Made by a program: the position numbers and the translations under genes. From contig NZ_MEIK01000034.1 in the NCBI RefSeq assembly GCF_002777855.1, positions 186,001 through 250,000 of the forward strand: DNA of 64,000 bases. Reading direction: 5' to 3'. Of this stretch, positions 19,069 to 29,300 are shown piece after piece; position 1 is the first letter of the stretch; each line of letters starts with the position of its first letter. Below the pieces are notes generated by a model. That model searched no databases, was not told the DNA's origin, and saw nothing but the letters and a program-made list of their open reading frames with translations. This DNA comes from Snodgrassella alvi. Its GTDB lineage: Bacteria > Pseudomonadota > Gammaproteobacteria > Burkholderiales > Neisseriaceae.

Positions 19069-21363
19069 ATGATTTCGGCGCAACTAGAAAAAATTCTGCA
19101 GTATGTTTATGCCGAGGCTCGGAACCATGCGTTTGAGTTTATTGGTGTGGAGCATTTACTGCTCGGCCTGTTGCAGCAAAGTGAAGATGTGAGTGGGGTG
19201 CTACGGGCTGTAGGAGTGGATAATGAATTGCTAGCCAAACAGCTTCAGCAAAGTATCCATGAGAATACACCGGTGTTGCCGGAAAGCGTGGCAGAGCAGT
19301 CTGAGTTGGAGCCTACGCTTGGATTTCAGCGTGTATTGCAGCAGGCAATTGTGCATGTACGTGCTGCGCATACTGAAGGTAAGGTGACACCTGTGGATGT
19401 TCTGGTGGCTATTATGTCTGAAAAGGACAGCCATGCTGTTTATTTTCTTGAATCGCAGTCGGTGAACCGTCTGGATGTGCTGCGCTATCTGACACTTGGT
19501 AATCATAATCCGGTTCAGAATAAAAATACTGAACAAAATAATGAGGCAGATGCGGGCAACGCTGAAGTAAAAGCTTTAGAAAATTATACTGTTAATCTGA
19601 ACAGGGAGGCTCTTGCCGGCCGAATTGACCCGCTTATTGGCCGTAATGAGGAGATGCAGCGCCTGATTCAGACTTTGTGCCGGCGGCGTAAGAATAATCC
19701 TTTACTGGTAGGTGAAGCCGGTGTGGGTAAAACGGCACTGGCAGAGGGGCTGGCTTATATGCTGGTACATGATAAGGTGCCAGAATCTATCAAAGGATCA
19801 GTGGTTTTTTCGCTGGATATGGGCGCTTTGCTTGCCGGTACTAAGTATCGCGGGGATTTTGAAGCACGGATGAAAGCCGTTATTAAAGAATTGGGCGAAC
19901 TAGATAAGGCGGTATTGTTTGTAGATGAAATTCATACCATTATAGGTGCCGGCAGTGTGTCTGGCGGCACGATGGATGCGTCTAATTTGCTTAAGCCGGC
20001 ATTGGCTAAAGGTAGTATGCGCTGTATTGGCGCCACAACTTATCAGGAATACCGTACTATTTTTGATAAGGATCATGCTTTAAGCCGACGATTTCAGAAA
20101 ATAGATATTGTAGAACCATCGGTAACTGAAACGGTGCAGATATTACAAGGGTTGCGACCTGCATTTGAAAATTTCCATCAGGTACGCTATACGCGAGGTG
20201 CGCTTCAGGCAGCTGCTGAGTTGTCTGCTCGCTATATTAATGAGCGCTTTCTGCCAGATAAAGCTATTGATATTATAGACGAGGCCGCGGCAGCACAAAA
20301 AACCCAGCCGAAATCCAGACAACGTAAAGTTATCGGCCGTGCTGAAATTGAGGCGATTGTGGCAAAAGTTGCACGTATTCCAGAAACCACCGTTTCACAT
20401 GATGATAAGCAGGTATTGCGCTTTCTTGCTGATAATTTAAAAGCAAAAGTATTTGGACAAGATCAAGCTATTGATGTACTGGTGGCGTCTATTAAAATGG
20501 CGCGCTCTGGTCTCAAACAGCCTGATAAGCCGATTGGCAGCTTTTTGTTTGCCGGCCCGACCGGCGTTGGCAAAACTGAAGTTGCCAAACAGCTGGCGCA
20601 GCTGCTGGACTTGCCTTTGCTGCGGTTTGATATGTCGGAATATATGGAACCACATGCTGTTTCGCGTCTAATTGGTTCTCCGCCGGGTTATGTGGGCTTT
20701 GAGCAGGGCGGATTACTTACTGATGCAGTCAATAAGCAACCATATTGTGTGCTGCTACTGGATGAAATTGAAAAGGCACATCCGGATGTGTTCAATGTGT
20801 TGTTGCAGGTGATGGATTATGCCAATCTTACGGATAATAATGGACGCAGTGCGGATTTCCGGAATGTTATTCTGATTATGACCACCAATGCCGGTGCTGC
20901 TGAATTGGCTAAGCCTAATTTGGGCTTTACAGGAAAGCGCGGACAAGTCGATAGTCTGGCCGTTATTGAGAAAGCGTTTTCGCCTGAATTCCGCAACCGT
21001 CTGGATGCAATTGTGCCATTTACGGCTCTGGATCAAGCGATAATTGCGAAAGTCGTGGATAAGTTTTTGTTGGCACTGGAGCAGCAGTTGCTGGCTAAAC
21101 AGGTGGTGGCAGAATTTACACCAACTTTACGCAGCTATTTGGCCAAACACGGTTTTGATGCTGCATTGGGTGCTCGTCCCATGCACCGGTTGATTCAGGA
21201 GCGTATTCGTAAGCTGCTGGCTGATGAGTTGCTCTTCGGCCGTCTGAGTGAAGGGGGGGATGTATTGATTGATTATTTGCCGCAGTCTGATGAAGTGGAG
21301 CTGGTTTTTTCTACCGCCAATCAATCCGGTTCTAAGAAAAAGGAATCGGTAACAATTGAATGA
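19069..21363 (+). CDS. clpA: ATP-dependent Clp protease ATP-binding subunit ClpA
   Basis: This is the AAA+ unfoldase that feeds substrates to ClpP, 764 aa. The double Clp N-domain spans about 1-145. AAA-1 has Walker A GEAGVGKTA near residue 216 and Walker B AVLFVDEIHT near 282. AAA-2 has Walker A GPTGVGKTE near 496, Walker B VLLLDEIEKAHPDVF near 562 and the LGARPMHRLIQE sensor-2 region near 703. It has no ClpB-type middle domain, which identifies ClpA. An excellent Shine-Dalgarno (CAGGAGGT) is six to eight bases before the ATG. clpP is not in the window. Confidence 0.97.
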   Translation: MISAQLEKILQYVYAEARNHAFEFIGVEHLLLGLLQQSEDVSGVLRAVGVDNELLAKQLQQSIHENTPVLPESVAEQSELEPTLGFQRVLQQAIVHVRAAHTEGKVTPVDVLVAIMSEKDSHAVYFLESQSVNRLDVLRYLTLGNHNPVQNKNTEQNNEADAGNAEVKALENYTVNLNREALAGRIDPLIGRNEEMQRLIQTLCRRRKNNPLLVGEAGVGKTALAEGLAYMLVHDKVPESIKGSVVFSLDMGALLAGTKYRGDFEARMKAVIKELGELDKAVLFVDEIHTIIGAGSVSGGTMDASNLLKPALAKGSMRCIGATTYQEYRTIFDKDHALSRRFQKIDIVEPSVTETVQILQGLRPAFENFHQVRYTRGALQAAAELSARYINERFLPDKAIDIIDEAAAAQKTQPKSRQRKVIGRAEIEAIVAKVARIPETTVSHDDKQVLRFLADNLKAKVFGQDQAIDVLVASIKMARSGLKQPDKPIGSFLFAGPTGVGKTEVAKQLAQLLDLPLLRFDMSEYMEPHAVSRLIGSPPGYVGFEQGGLLTDAVNKQPYCVLLLDEIEKAHPDVFNVLLQVMDYANLTDNNGRSADFRNVILIMTTNAGAAELAKPNLGFTGKRGQVDSLAVIEKAFSPEFRNRLDAIVPFTALDQAIIAKVVDKFLLALEQQLLAKQVVAEFTPTLRSYLAKHGFDAALGARPMHRLIQERIRKLLADELLFGRLSEGGDVLIDYLPQSDEVELVFSTANQSGSKKKESVTIE

Positions 21364-21390
21364 TTTGATTAAGAAAGCTAAAATTAAAAT

Positions 21391-21420
21391 AAAAAAAAGT
21401 GTGGCGAAACGCCACACTTA
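21391..21420 (-). terminator. Terminator for the minus-strand eptA-like transcript
   Basis: The stem TAAGTGTGGCG/CGCCACACTT, read on the minus strand, is followed by eight T residues (A-run at 21391-21398 on the plus strand). It sits next to the clpA stop but points at the opposite transcript. Confidence 0.8.
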
Positions 21421-21537
21421 AACACACACATCAAGAGGAAACCAATCAAAGTAAATTCATTATAATGTTTTCATTTGAGTGTGTTTTGATACAAATCAAA
21501 TGAAAATGTTTAAGAAAATTAAATCAAAATTAATGTT

Positions 21538-21578
21538 ATATCCCTGCTGAATAAATTGGGCAGGGATATTTATTTTTT
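21538..21578 (+). terminator. Terminator for the plus-strand clpA transcript
   Basis: The stem ATATCCCTGC/GCAGGGATAT (21538-21547 and 21560-21569) is followed by TTATTTTTTATT. It lies about 175 bases after clpA and just beyond the end of the convergent eptA-like gene. Confidence 0.8.
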
Positions 21579-21607
21579 ATTACAGATAGTTAGTATAGTG
21601 AGTTTAT

Positions 21608-23191
21608 TTACTGTAAATCTGCAGGCAAAGGATCATTCCGCAGCTGTTTGACGGATTGTAAATGCTGGTTGAAGTCGAGAACTTGCGGATTGTTACTGTT
21701 TGTCGTGCTGAAAAACTGATTGGCAAATGGTAGTTGTGGTGAGTGGATGCCCAGCCATTGTGCAATTCCGTCTAATAGTTCCAGCCCACTACGCTGAGCC
21801 TGATTGTGTGTCTGCCGAGGCTGACCACTGTTGATAATGACTAACGGGACATGATAATTCTGATAAAAATGGTCGTTGTGGCGCAGGATGCTTGAAGAAC
21901 GTACTAAACTGTTTTTCTCAAAAGTGTTTTTGTCATGACTCAGGCCATGGTCACTAAAATACAACATGCTGAAAGGCTCACCATTTTGCTGCAATGTTGT
22001 ATATATCTGGCTTAATAGAGTGTCTGTCTGACGAATGGTATCGATATAGCAATTACTATTGTTATTTTCCACATAGTGCTGTGGCGGGTTGGGTAGCCGG
22101 TCGCATGGATTGGGATGAGAACCCATAATGTGCAATACAATCAGGCGGGACTGACCAGCAACCAGAGGCTGAGCCAGTACTTTCTGCAATGGCTCAATGA
22201 GCTGATTATCATAACTGCGTTGGCCGAAATCGTAGCCGGTAGTTTTTAGAAATGTGACGTGATTGGCCTGATGAGCAATCGTTGAAATGGATGTATCGTA
22301 TTGTCCAAGTGCCCCCTGATTTGACAACCATGCTGTATCCATACCGGCTTTTTTCGCCAGAGTAATCACATTATTCTGAATTGAGAATGATTTACCATGG
22401 CTAAGGGTAAGACCATGTAAGAGCGAGATGGGCGTATTGGGACCGGCAGACAGCATGTTATCCATGATGATGCTGGCGTGCTTGTCCAGAAATGGGGTGT
22501 CCGGATATTTGAATCCGTATAGATGTAAATAATCTGCGCGGGCACTTTCACCAATAATCAATACATAGTTGCGGTATTGCTGTTGACTACTGCTAATTTG
22601 CCAATTATCTGGTTTAGCTAAGTCGGCTTTCATCTTTGCTAGTTCGGCGAAGTAGGCACGTGGTTGCAGATAAGCATCGGCCAGAAATTCTATTGGCTGT
22701 GCACGTAAGGCAAATCCACCGGTAGTATAGCCTTTGCGCGCTGTCTGTACTGTCATTACCATTAGTACGATTACAAACGGAATAGCCCAGTAGCCGCGCC
22801 AGCGTGGGACAGCCGTATGGCGGCTGAAACGCATAATGAGTAGCGGTATAGCGGCCAGAACAATTGTCATTACATAGGTATGCCATGATATGGCTGCTAT
22901 GTATTCACTTGCTTCACTGGCTGTGGTACTAAGTAATGAAGTGACGATGCCAAAACTCGGTCTTCCGTACAGAGTCGCAGTAGGATGATAGAACAGAACA
23001 ATGATTGCGCTCAGCCACATCATGATGCACCATAGTCGTGAGCAGAAACGTTGCAATAATATGCTGACCAGCCATGTTTCAATTATGCGGTTAGGATTTG
23101 GCGGGTAGGCCAGTGCATAAATCATTACGATGCTGTAAATAAGTAAGAGTAATACATTCAGTGCATAATGTTTACGGGGTGTTAGTTTCAT
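21608..23191 (-). CDS. Phosphoethanolamine transferase (EptA/CptA/OpgE-type, sulfatase fold)
   Basis: This inner-membrane enzyme transfers phosphoethanolamine from phosphatidylethanolamine to an envelope glycan (lipid A, lipooligosaccharide core or glucan). It has 527 aa: about five membrane segments in residues 1-160, then a periplasmic sulfatase-like domain from about 210. Metal-binding motifs are visible: IGESARADYLHLYG near 214, the nucleophile Thr in AGPNTPISLLHGLT near 249 and YFSDHGLSHDKN near 405. The acceptor cannot be told from sequence; the GPNTPIS nucleophile context differs from the GTATA type of classic EptA. It lies 7 bases after the flavin reductase gene, so the two are co-transcribed. 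Confidence 0.82.
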   Translation of the reverse strand: MKLTPRKHYALNVLLLLIYSIVMIYALAYPPNPNRIIETWLVSILLQRFCSRLWCIMMWLSAIIVLFYHPTATLYGRPSFGIVTSLLSTTASEASEYIAAISWHTYVMTIVLAAIPLLIMRFSRHTAVPRWRGYWAIPFVIVLMVMTVQTARKGYTTGGFALRAQPIEFLADAYLQPRAYFAELAKMKADLAKPDNWQISSSQQQYRNYVLIIGESARADYLHLYGFKYPDTPFLDKHASIIMDNMLSAGPNTPISLLHGLTLSHGKSFSIQNNVITLAKKAGMDTAWLSNQGALGQYDTSISTIAHQANHVTFLKTTGYDFGQRSYDNQLIEPLQKVLAQPLVAGQSRLIVLHIMGSHPNPCDRLPNPPQHYVENNNSNCYIDTIRQTDTLLSQIYTTLQQNGEPFSMLYFSDHGLSHDKNTFEKNSLVRSSSILRHNDHFYQNYHVPLVIINSGQPRQTHNQAQRSGLELLDGIAQWLGIHSPQLPFANQFFSTTNSNNPQVLDFNQHLQSVKQLRNDPLPADLQ

Positions 23192-23198
23192 AGATCAC

Positions 23199-24200
23199 TC
23201 AGACAGCTGGGGTGAAGTTATCAGCAAAAAATGCGTCTTCAGGCAATCCAGCCTGATTTGTAAATAAATTTTTGGCCTGATGTATCATTTGCGGATGGCC
23301 GCATGCATACACTTCATATTTATTCATATCTGGATGAGCAGCCAGTGCCGCATGTTGAACATAGCCACGTGCACCTTTCCATAATGCCGAGGGATGCGAC
23401 AATACTGCTGACCACTGTGCCTGTGCTAACTCAGAACAAAGCTTATCCAGCACGGCAGCATCATACAAATTTTCTTCTGCTGCCATACCCCAGTATATTG
23501 ATACCGGTAGTTGAAATTGCTGTTGTTTCAGTGTTTCCAGCATGGCTTCAATCGGTGCAATACCGGTACCGGAGGCCAACATAATAAGTGGTTTTTGCTG
23601 GCTGTTTAACTGAAAATTGCCCAGTGGCCCGTGAAAATGCAGAATGTCTTTCGGGCGCAAGCGGCCATCAAAGAGTTGTTCGGAAAAGACGCCACCATGG
23701 TGACGTCGTACATGGATAATTAACTGCCGGCGGTTTGTGTCAAAACCCGCTATCGAATAACTACGGCGCTGATTATCGGATAGCACAATATCGATATACT
23801 GGCCGGCAGTGAAATGAAATGGTTTTCGCTGTGCCAGCTTCAGCGATAGGATGGCAGTATGGCCACAATAGCGAATATCTTCAATTCGTGCAGTCAGCGT
23901 TTGTACTGGTTGAGCTGAATGGCCATTATAGTTGGGCAAATATAGAGTTAGGTCTGTTTTGGCACTTTGGCAGCACAGTAATATATCCTGCTGATTTGTG
24001 TCATTACTGTTCAGGGCAGACTGTGGGTTGATTTCAGTAGTTTGACCCTTGACTAGCTGAGCTTTGCACGCTCCGCAGCAGCCACTTTTACACGCATGCG
24101 GCAGCATGATTCCCTGATCGATTGCTGCCTGTAGCAGCGATGCTCCCTCTGGTGCCTGAAAAGTTTCACCGGCTGGTAAAACCGTTATTTGATAACTCAT
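23199..24200 (-). CDS. 2Fe-2S ferredoxin-type NAD(P)H flavin oxidoreductase (AscD-like)
   Basis: This is a three-domain electron-transfer protein of 333 aa. An N-terminal plant-type [2Fe-2S] domain has CKSGCCGAC near residues 37-45 and a fourth Cys in ILLCCQ near 76. A FAD-binding domain follows (RRSYSIAG near 148) and then an NAD(P)-binding domain (GTGIAPIEAM near 213, YACGHPQMI near 301). The architecture matches CDP-6-deoxy-glucoseen reductase and phenol-hydroxylase-type reductases. Neisserial genomes carry a homologue with no defined substrate. It is first in a two-gene operon with the phosphoethanolamine transferase. Confidence 0.82.
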   Translation of the reverse strand: MSYQITVLPAGETFQAPEGASLLQAAIDQGIMLPHACKSGCCGACKAQLVKGQTTEINPQSALNSNDTNQQDILLCCQSAKTDLTLYLPNYNGHSAQPVQTLTARIEDIRYCGHTAILSLKLAQRKPFHFTAGQYIDIVLSDNQRRSYSIAGFDTNRRQLIIHVRRHHGGVFSEQLFDGRLRPKDILHFHGPLGNFQLNSQQKPLIMLASGTGIAPIEAMLETLKQQQFQLPVSIYWGMAAEENLYDAAVLDKLCSELAQAQWSAVLSHPSALWKGARGYVQHAALAAHPDMNKYEVYACGHPQMIHQAKNLFTNQAGLPEDAFFADNFTPAV

Positions 24201-24370
24201 TTTAGTTTTAGCTTATTTTAACGAGTTGGCTATTTTAGAACGCTGTGAAATAAAAGCCAAATGTGCAGATGCGTTTTGAAGAAATGGAAACTAAAGTAGA
24301 TATGGCTTTGGCCAGAATGTTGACCCATACAGTTCAGCCCGCTATTCAGGATAACGGGCTGTTTTTTTTC
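24201..24370 (+). ncRNA. Possible small RNA ending at a strong plus-strand terminator
   Basis: A hairpin, CAGCCCG/CGGGCTG (24335-24341 and 24355-24361), with extra inner pairs is followed by eight T residues to 24369. It is a textbook terminator on the plus strand. No plus-strand gene lies upstream: the nearest genes on both sides are on the minus strand. A transcript starting in 24201-24300 would be roughly 70-150 nt. A frame from ATG 24271 could encode about 35 aa ending in the T-run, but it has no ribosome binding site. Confidence 0.4.
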
Positions 24371-24390
24371 TTCTGAATGCAAATTAAAGT

Positions 24391-25182
24391 TTAGTTGGAA
24401 AAGTATTTTGCGTATATTTTGTCATATTCGCCACTAGCGCGGATTTTTTTCAGTGCATCATTCAGTTTCTCCACTGTGGCTGTATCGCCTTTGCGAACCA
24501 CAAAGCCGTAATGGTCAACACCGAATTCGGGTACCTTATTAATGGTGAATTTATCAGCACCGTTGGCTTTAACATAATTACTGATTACGGCACCATCGGA
24601 TACCATGGCTTCTACACCACCATTTTCAAGCTCTTTGATGGCTAGGGGCACGCTGTCAAAACGGGCAATTTTTGTGCTTTGCGCACCCAATACTTTTTGT
24701 ACTGCCAAATCACCAGTTTGGCCTGTGGCTACGGCTACACGATGCATATTATTTAATTCAGCCAGCGAATGGAATGTTTTGGCTTTTGGTGTGAGTACCA
24801 TCATAGAAATATCAAAATACGGGTCACTAAATAGCATACTTTGTTTACGCTCATCAGTGATGGTCACACCGGAAGCCACAATGTCTAGATCGCCGTTGTT
24901 GAGGCTAGCAAATAGTCCATCCCATGGCTGATCTTTAAACTGTACTTTGAAATTGCCAGCTTTGGCCATGGCGTTGAGCAAATCAATATCAAAACCGGTG
25001 AGCGAACCGTCGGCTGTGCGGGATTCAAAAGGTGCAAATTCGGCATTGGTGCCAACTATATAGGTTTTATCTGCACCGGACTGAGCAGGTGCAGAAGCAG
25101 AATTGCTGTTGCTGCCACCACAGGCAGATAGTATCAGTGCAGAACACGCGGCTACAGCGGTCAGCCAGTATTTGATTTTCAT
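24391..25182 (-). CDS. Amino-acid ABC transporter substrate-binding lipoprotein
   Basis: This is a periplasmic solute-binding protein of the bacterial type-3 (SBP_bac_3) group, 263 aa. Its signal peptide ends in lipobox LSAC (Cys21), so it is membrane-anchored. The domain starts with YIVGTNAEFAPFES, then GSLTGFDIDLLNAMA, DIVASGVTITDERK and the AVATGQTGDLAVQ region, all typical for polar amino-acid binders. The start is ATG 25182 with GGGAG six bases upstream; the frame runs open to 25299 but that part is not conserved-looking. No permease or ATPase is adjacent. The ligand is unknown, possibly a basic or polar amino acid. Confidence 0.88.
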   Translation of the reverse strand: MKIKYWLTAVAACSALILSACGGSNSNSASAPAQSGADKTYIVGTNAEFAPFESRTADGSLTGFDIDLLNAMAKAGNFKVQFKDQPWDGLFASLNNGDLDIVASGVTITDERKQSMLFSDPYFDISMMVLTPKAKTFHSLAELNNMHRVAVATGQTGDLAVQKVLGAQSTKIARFDSVPLAIKELENGGVEAMVSDGAVISNYVKANGADKFTINKVPEFGVDHYGFVVRKGDTATVEKLNDALKKIRASGEYDKIYAKYFSN

Positions 25183-25343
25183 ATACACTCCCTGAATTCT
25201 ATTGAAATTATTGGCTGAAGGCTGCTTACCATACAATGGTTTGCATTTCAAAATATGCATCCTTATCGCCATGTATGGCTTGATAGTAACATATTTCACT
25301 GTTGATACAAGCTTTATCCGTACACTGTGATACTGCTTAGCGG

Positions 25344-25352
25344 TGCTATAAT
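25344..25352 (+). promoter_or_regulatory. Extended -10 promoter candidate for panC
   Basis: TGC followed by TATAAT (25347-25352) forms an extended -10 element about 75 bases before the panC start. The -35 region (CTGTGA) is a poor match. Confidence 0.5.
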
Positions 25353-25425
25353 CCCGCTTTCATGGAGACATGACTTTACATAATTTTGTGCTGGTGTAAT
25401 TTGATTAAGTCTAACAGGATAAATA

Positions 25426-26268
25426 ATGCATATATTTCATACCATTACTGAACTGCGTTCATGGCGCAAGCAAGTGAAAAGGGTGGCTCTGGTGCCGACA
25501 ATGGGAAACTTGCATGCCGGTCATCTGGCTTTGGTGCGTACTGCCAAAGCACATGCTGATGCGGTAGTGGTGAGCATATTTGTTAATCGCATTCAGTTTG
25601 GAGTGGGCGAAGATTTTGAGCTATACCCGCGGACATTGGCTGAGGATGTGGAAAAGCTGACTGAGGCTGGTGCTGATGTGGTGTTTGCGCCGTCAGAAAC
25701 AGAATTGTATCCAAATGGAACGCAGCAATATTTTGTTGAACCTCCGGCTATTCAGAATGAGCTCTGCGGCCGTAGTCGTCCTGGCCATTTTCGAGGTGTG
25801 GCCACAATTGTGACAAAGCTCTTTAATATTGTGCAGCCGGATGTGGCGTGTTTTGGTAAAAAGGATTATCAACAACTGGCGGTAATAAAGGGAATGGTGC
25901 AGGATCTGAATATGGATATTGACATTATTCCAGTTGAAATTGAGCGTGCTGATAGTGGTTTGGCTTTGTCTAGCCGTAATGGCTATCTGACAATTGAACA
26001 ACGTGAACAGGCAGCGCAGCTATCGGCGCAGTTGAGGACTATGGCTGAAGCAATGCGAAAAGGAAATCGGCAATTTGCTGCTTTAGAAAATAGTGCAGCA
26101 ACCTATTTGCAACAGCATGGCTGGCAAGTGGATTATATTGAAGTCAGACACGCACAAACGCTGACAAAAGCTCAGATTTCTGATAAAAATCTGGTAATTG
26201 TTGCGGCTGCTATACTGGGGACGACACGTCTAATTGATAATTTAGAAGTGCAGTTGGAGCACGAATAA
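25426..26268 (+). CDS. panC: Pantothenate synthetase (pantoate-beta-alanine ligase)
   Basis: It joins pantoate and beta-alanine with ATP in coenzyme A synthesis. The protein is 280 aa, the normal length. The nucleotidyltransferase motifs are clear: [10 protein letters not shown] near residues 24-33 (HIGH-type), [15 protein letters not shown] near 118, [13 protein letters not shown] near 144 and the KMSKS-like ALSSRNGYL near 183. ATG 25426 has AGGAT about six bases upstream. It is followed 51 bases later by ftsK in the same direction. Confidence 0.97.
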   Translation: MHIFHTITELRSWRKQVKRVALVPTMGNLHAGHLALVRTAKAHADAVVVSIFVNRIQFGVGEDFELYPRTLAEDVEKLTEAGADVVFAPSETELYPNGTQQYFVEPPAIQNELCGRSRPGHFRGVATIVTKLFNIVQPDVACFGKKDYQQLAVIKGMVQDLNMDIDIIPVEIERADSGLALSSRNGYLTIEQREQAAQLSAQLRTMAEAMRKGNRQFAALENSAATYLQQHGWQVDYIEVRHAQTLTKAQISDKNLVIVAAAILGTTRLIDNLEVQLEHE

Positions 26269-26319
26269 AATAAAAGAGTCTGTAAACCGGATTTTAACCA
26301 AAAGGCAGCGTGAATACGT

Positions 26320-29300
26320 ATGTGGTGGATTGTATTATTACTGTTAATTATGGCTATAGGCGCATTACTCTGGTGGCGCAATATTGAAGAGCGTAAATGG
26401 CAGCTGGAAATGACCTATTTAACCCGCTATGAAGAGCATTTAAAGCACAGTAAAGTGTCGTCTCCAGCTCCGGCTCCTGTATCATTGCTGAAAAGTATAG
26501 TGAGAAAATTAGCAGTGCGGCGTAGTCAGCAGCAACAGAAAGTACAATCGTCAGCAGAATCACAACATTCTTTACAGAAAGTACCAGCAGCACCGGCGGA
26601 AATTGCGTCAGCAACATCAGAGCAGAATGTACAAGCTGAGCTTGATGCAATGGATTCTGTAGCGAGCAAGCCTCAGTTGCCCATAAAACATCCTCTAGCC
26701 CGACAGATTACTGTAACTGAGGCAAGCCCGAAACCTTTAAAAACCGAAACGCCTTATCCTGCTACGCTAGATAAAGAATATCTACAGTCGAAGGCAAAAA
26801 CTGCTGAAGAAATGCCGGAAGCAAACAACACACAGTTGCCGATAGCAGATTCTTTCTCAACACAGGAAATGCAATCTTCCGCCGAAAATAAAACTGAGTC
26901 TGAACCAAAAGTGGTTGATGTCTCCTACACTGATAAGGAACTGATAGCAGATACGGAAGAAGAGTCCACTACAGAAAAAATTTTGGTAAGCAGTGAAGAA
27001 GTGGCTGAGCCAGCGGTGGTATTTAATCAGAAGAAAAAACTGGAAGTTATCACATTAGCAGAAGCTACACGTAAGGTAGCTACTCATCCTCTAACGGATG
27101 CGGTAGCTGAATCTGCTCCGGCGCTAGAGGTGATACAGATTAACTGGCAGCATAAGCCAGTAAATAGCCAAAAACAGCAGAATAGGCATGCCAGAGAAAT
27201 TACTCCTGATGATCCGGCGTTAAACAGAGTTCGCTTGCATACTAAGGCTGAACAAGCCGCTTTGCTCAAGGCTCGGGCGCTGAAAAATTTCGATTTAAAT
27301 GATTTACAGCAGGCTACTCAGCGCAAATTGGGAAACTCAGTTGGCGTTCCTTCGCATCTGGCACATGCAGCAAACTCCCTTTCTGCTCACGCTCATCACG
27401 AACCTAGACAGCGTAGTGAACACAATGGGGTTCATGTCATAAATGAAGAAGATATCCGTTTAAATTTGTTGCGCCAGAGATTGGCTCGTCAGCGCCATCA
27501 GGAAACGTTCACTCATGCTAATTCTGGCTATAGTGTACCGGTTATTGCGGAAGATGAAATTTACGCTAATCTGGCTAAAACCGATTCACCTTTAAATAAG
27601 CAGAAATTTCAGCGGCCTGTAGTACGCGAAAGTGTGATTCCGGCGGCTGCTCGAATTGGTAAGCGCCATGCTGTGCGGATGACTACTCCAGTAGCTGATA
27701 TGTCGGCCGTAAGCCCCTATACAGGAGTGGCAGGCAGTGAACATACACCACTATCTACACGTTTTACACCTTTTCAGCCGATGCCGGCAGCCATGGCTGC
27801 TGCGCCAGTAGTTGCGGTACCATCAGCGGATGATTCTTTTACTGTAGATGATGATTACAACTCTTCAGTATTTGATGAGGACGAACATCGTGACAGCATT
27901 ATGCATGATGCTGATCCCTCTGTAGGAAATCAATTTACGTATGCGCCGGATATACCACCACCTGTGTCAGGTATAAGTAGTAATGGCTATGCAAATGCGA
28001 CCTCTTTTAGTGATTTAAACCCTACCCATGATGCAGTTGTTTCCTACACCGATGAGGAAAGCAGCAAAGAAGCGGATGTGGTTGAAAATCCTGTGCTGGC
28101 CACTGAAGACCCGTATTTCAACGATTCTGAAGAACAGAAAGAAGTATCATCTTTTAATTCTGAGCAGGCCGCAGCGGAAGAAGAAAATACTGATGTCGAA
28201 GTTTCTGATAATTGGTTGCCAGATGCTGCTGGCGATAATGAGTTTGAAACAACTCCAGATTTAGTGCCGGAACAGGTGCAAAAAAGTCTATCTGAAGCAA
28301 AGCCAGAAGTTAGAAGCGTGAGTGTAGTTACCCGGTTGAATCAACAACCGCTGCCAACAGAGCAAATAAATTCTCCTGCATCCGATTCACAAACAGCAAT
28401 CGGCATGGCATTACGAAAGGCACTGCATCAGACTGCACCTCAAAAATCAATACCAGCTCCGTCTTTAAAACCTTTGCTTCCGGGTATGGATTTATTATTG
28501 CCGCCGTATTATGACCCTGCTGCACGACAGAGTGAAGAAACCTTACTTGAAAATGGGATTACCATTGAAGAAAAACTGGCTGAATTCAAAGTTAAGGTAC
28601 GAGTATTAGATGCTTTTGCTGGTCCGGTTATCACCCGCTATGAAATTGAACCGGCTCAGGGTGTGCGTGGCAGTCAGGTTGTAAACTTAGAAAAGGATTT
28701 GGCGCGCAGTCTGGGCTTTGCATCTATACGTGTGGTTGAGACTATTCCGGGTAAAACCTGTATGGGGTTGGAACTTCCTAATCCGAAACGGCAGATTATT
28801 CGGTTGAGTGAAATATTCTCGGCTCCGGTATTTCAGCAATCACGTTCTAAACTGACGCTGGCGTTGGGTCAGGGTATTACTGGACAGCCGGTGGTGACCG
28901 ATTTGGCCAAAGCTCCACATTTATTGGTAGCGGGTACCACTGGATCGGGTAAATCAGTGGGTGTTAATGCGATGATTCTGTCGATGCTGTTTAAAGCTAC
29001 TCCGGAAGATGTGCGTCTCATTATGATAGACCCTAAAATGCTGGAATTAAGCATTTATGAAGGTATACCGCATTTATTGGCACCGGTAGTAACGGATATG
29101 AAGTTGGCGGCGAATGCGTTAACGTGGTGTGTAAATGAAATGGAGAAACGCTACCGGTTGATGAGCCATGCTGGTGTGCGTAATTTGGCCGGTTTCAATC
29201 AGAAAATTGCTGAGCTAGCAGCGCAAAATAAAAAGCTGTTTAATCCGTTTTCGTTGAATCGCGACGACCCAGAACCACTAGAAAAGCTGCCTTATATTGT

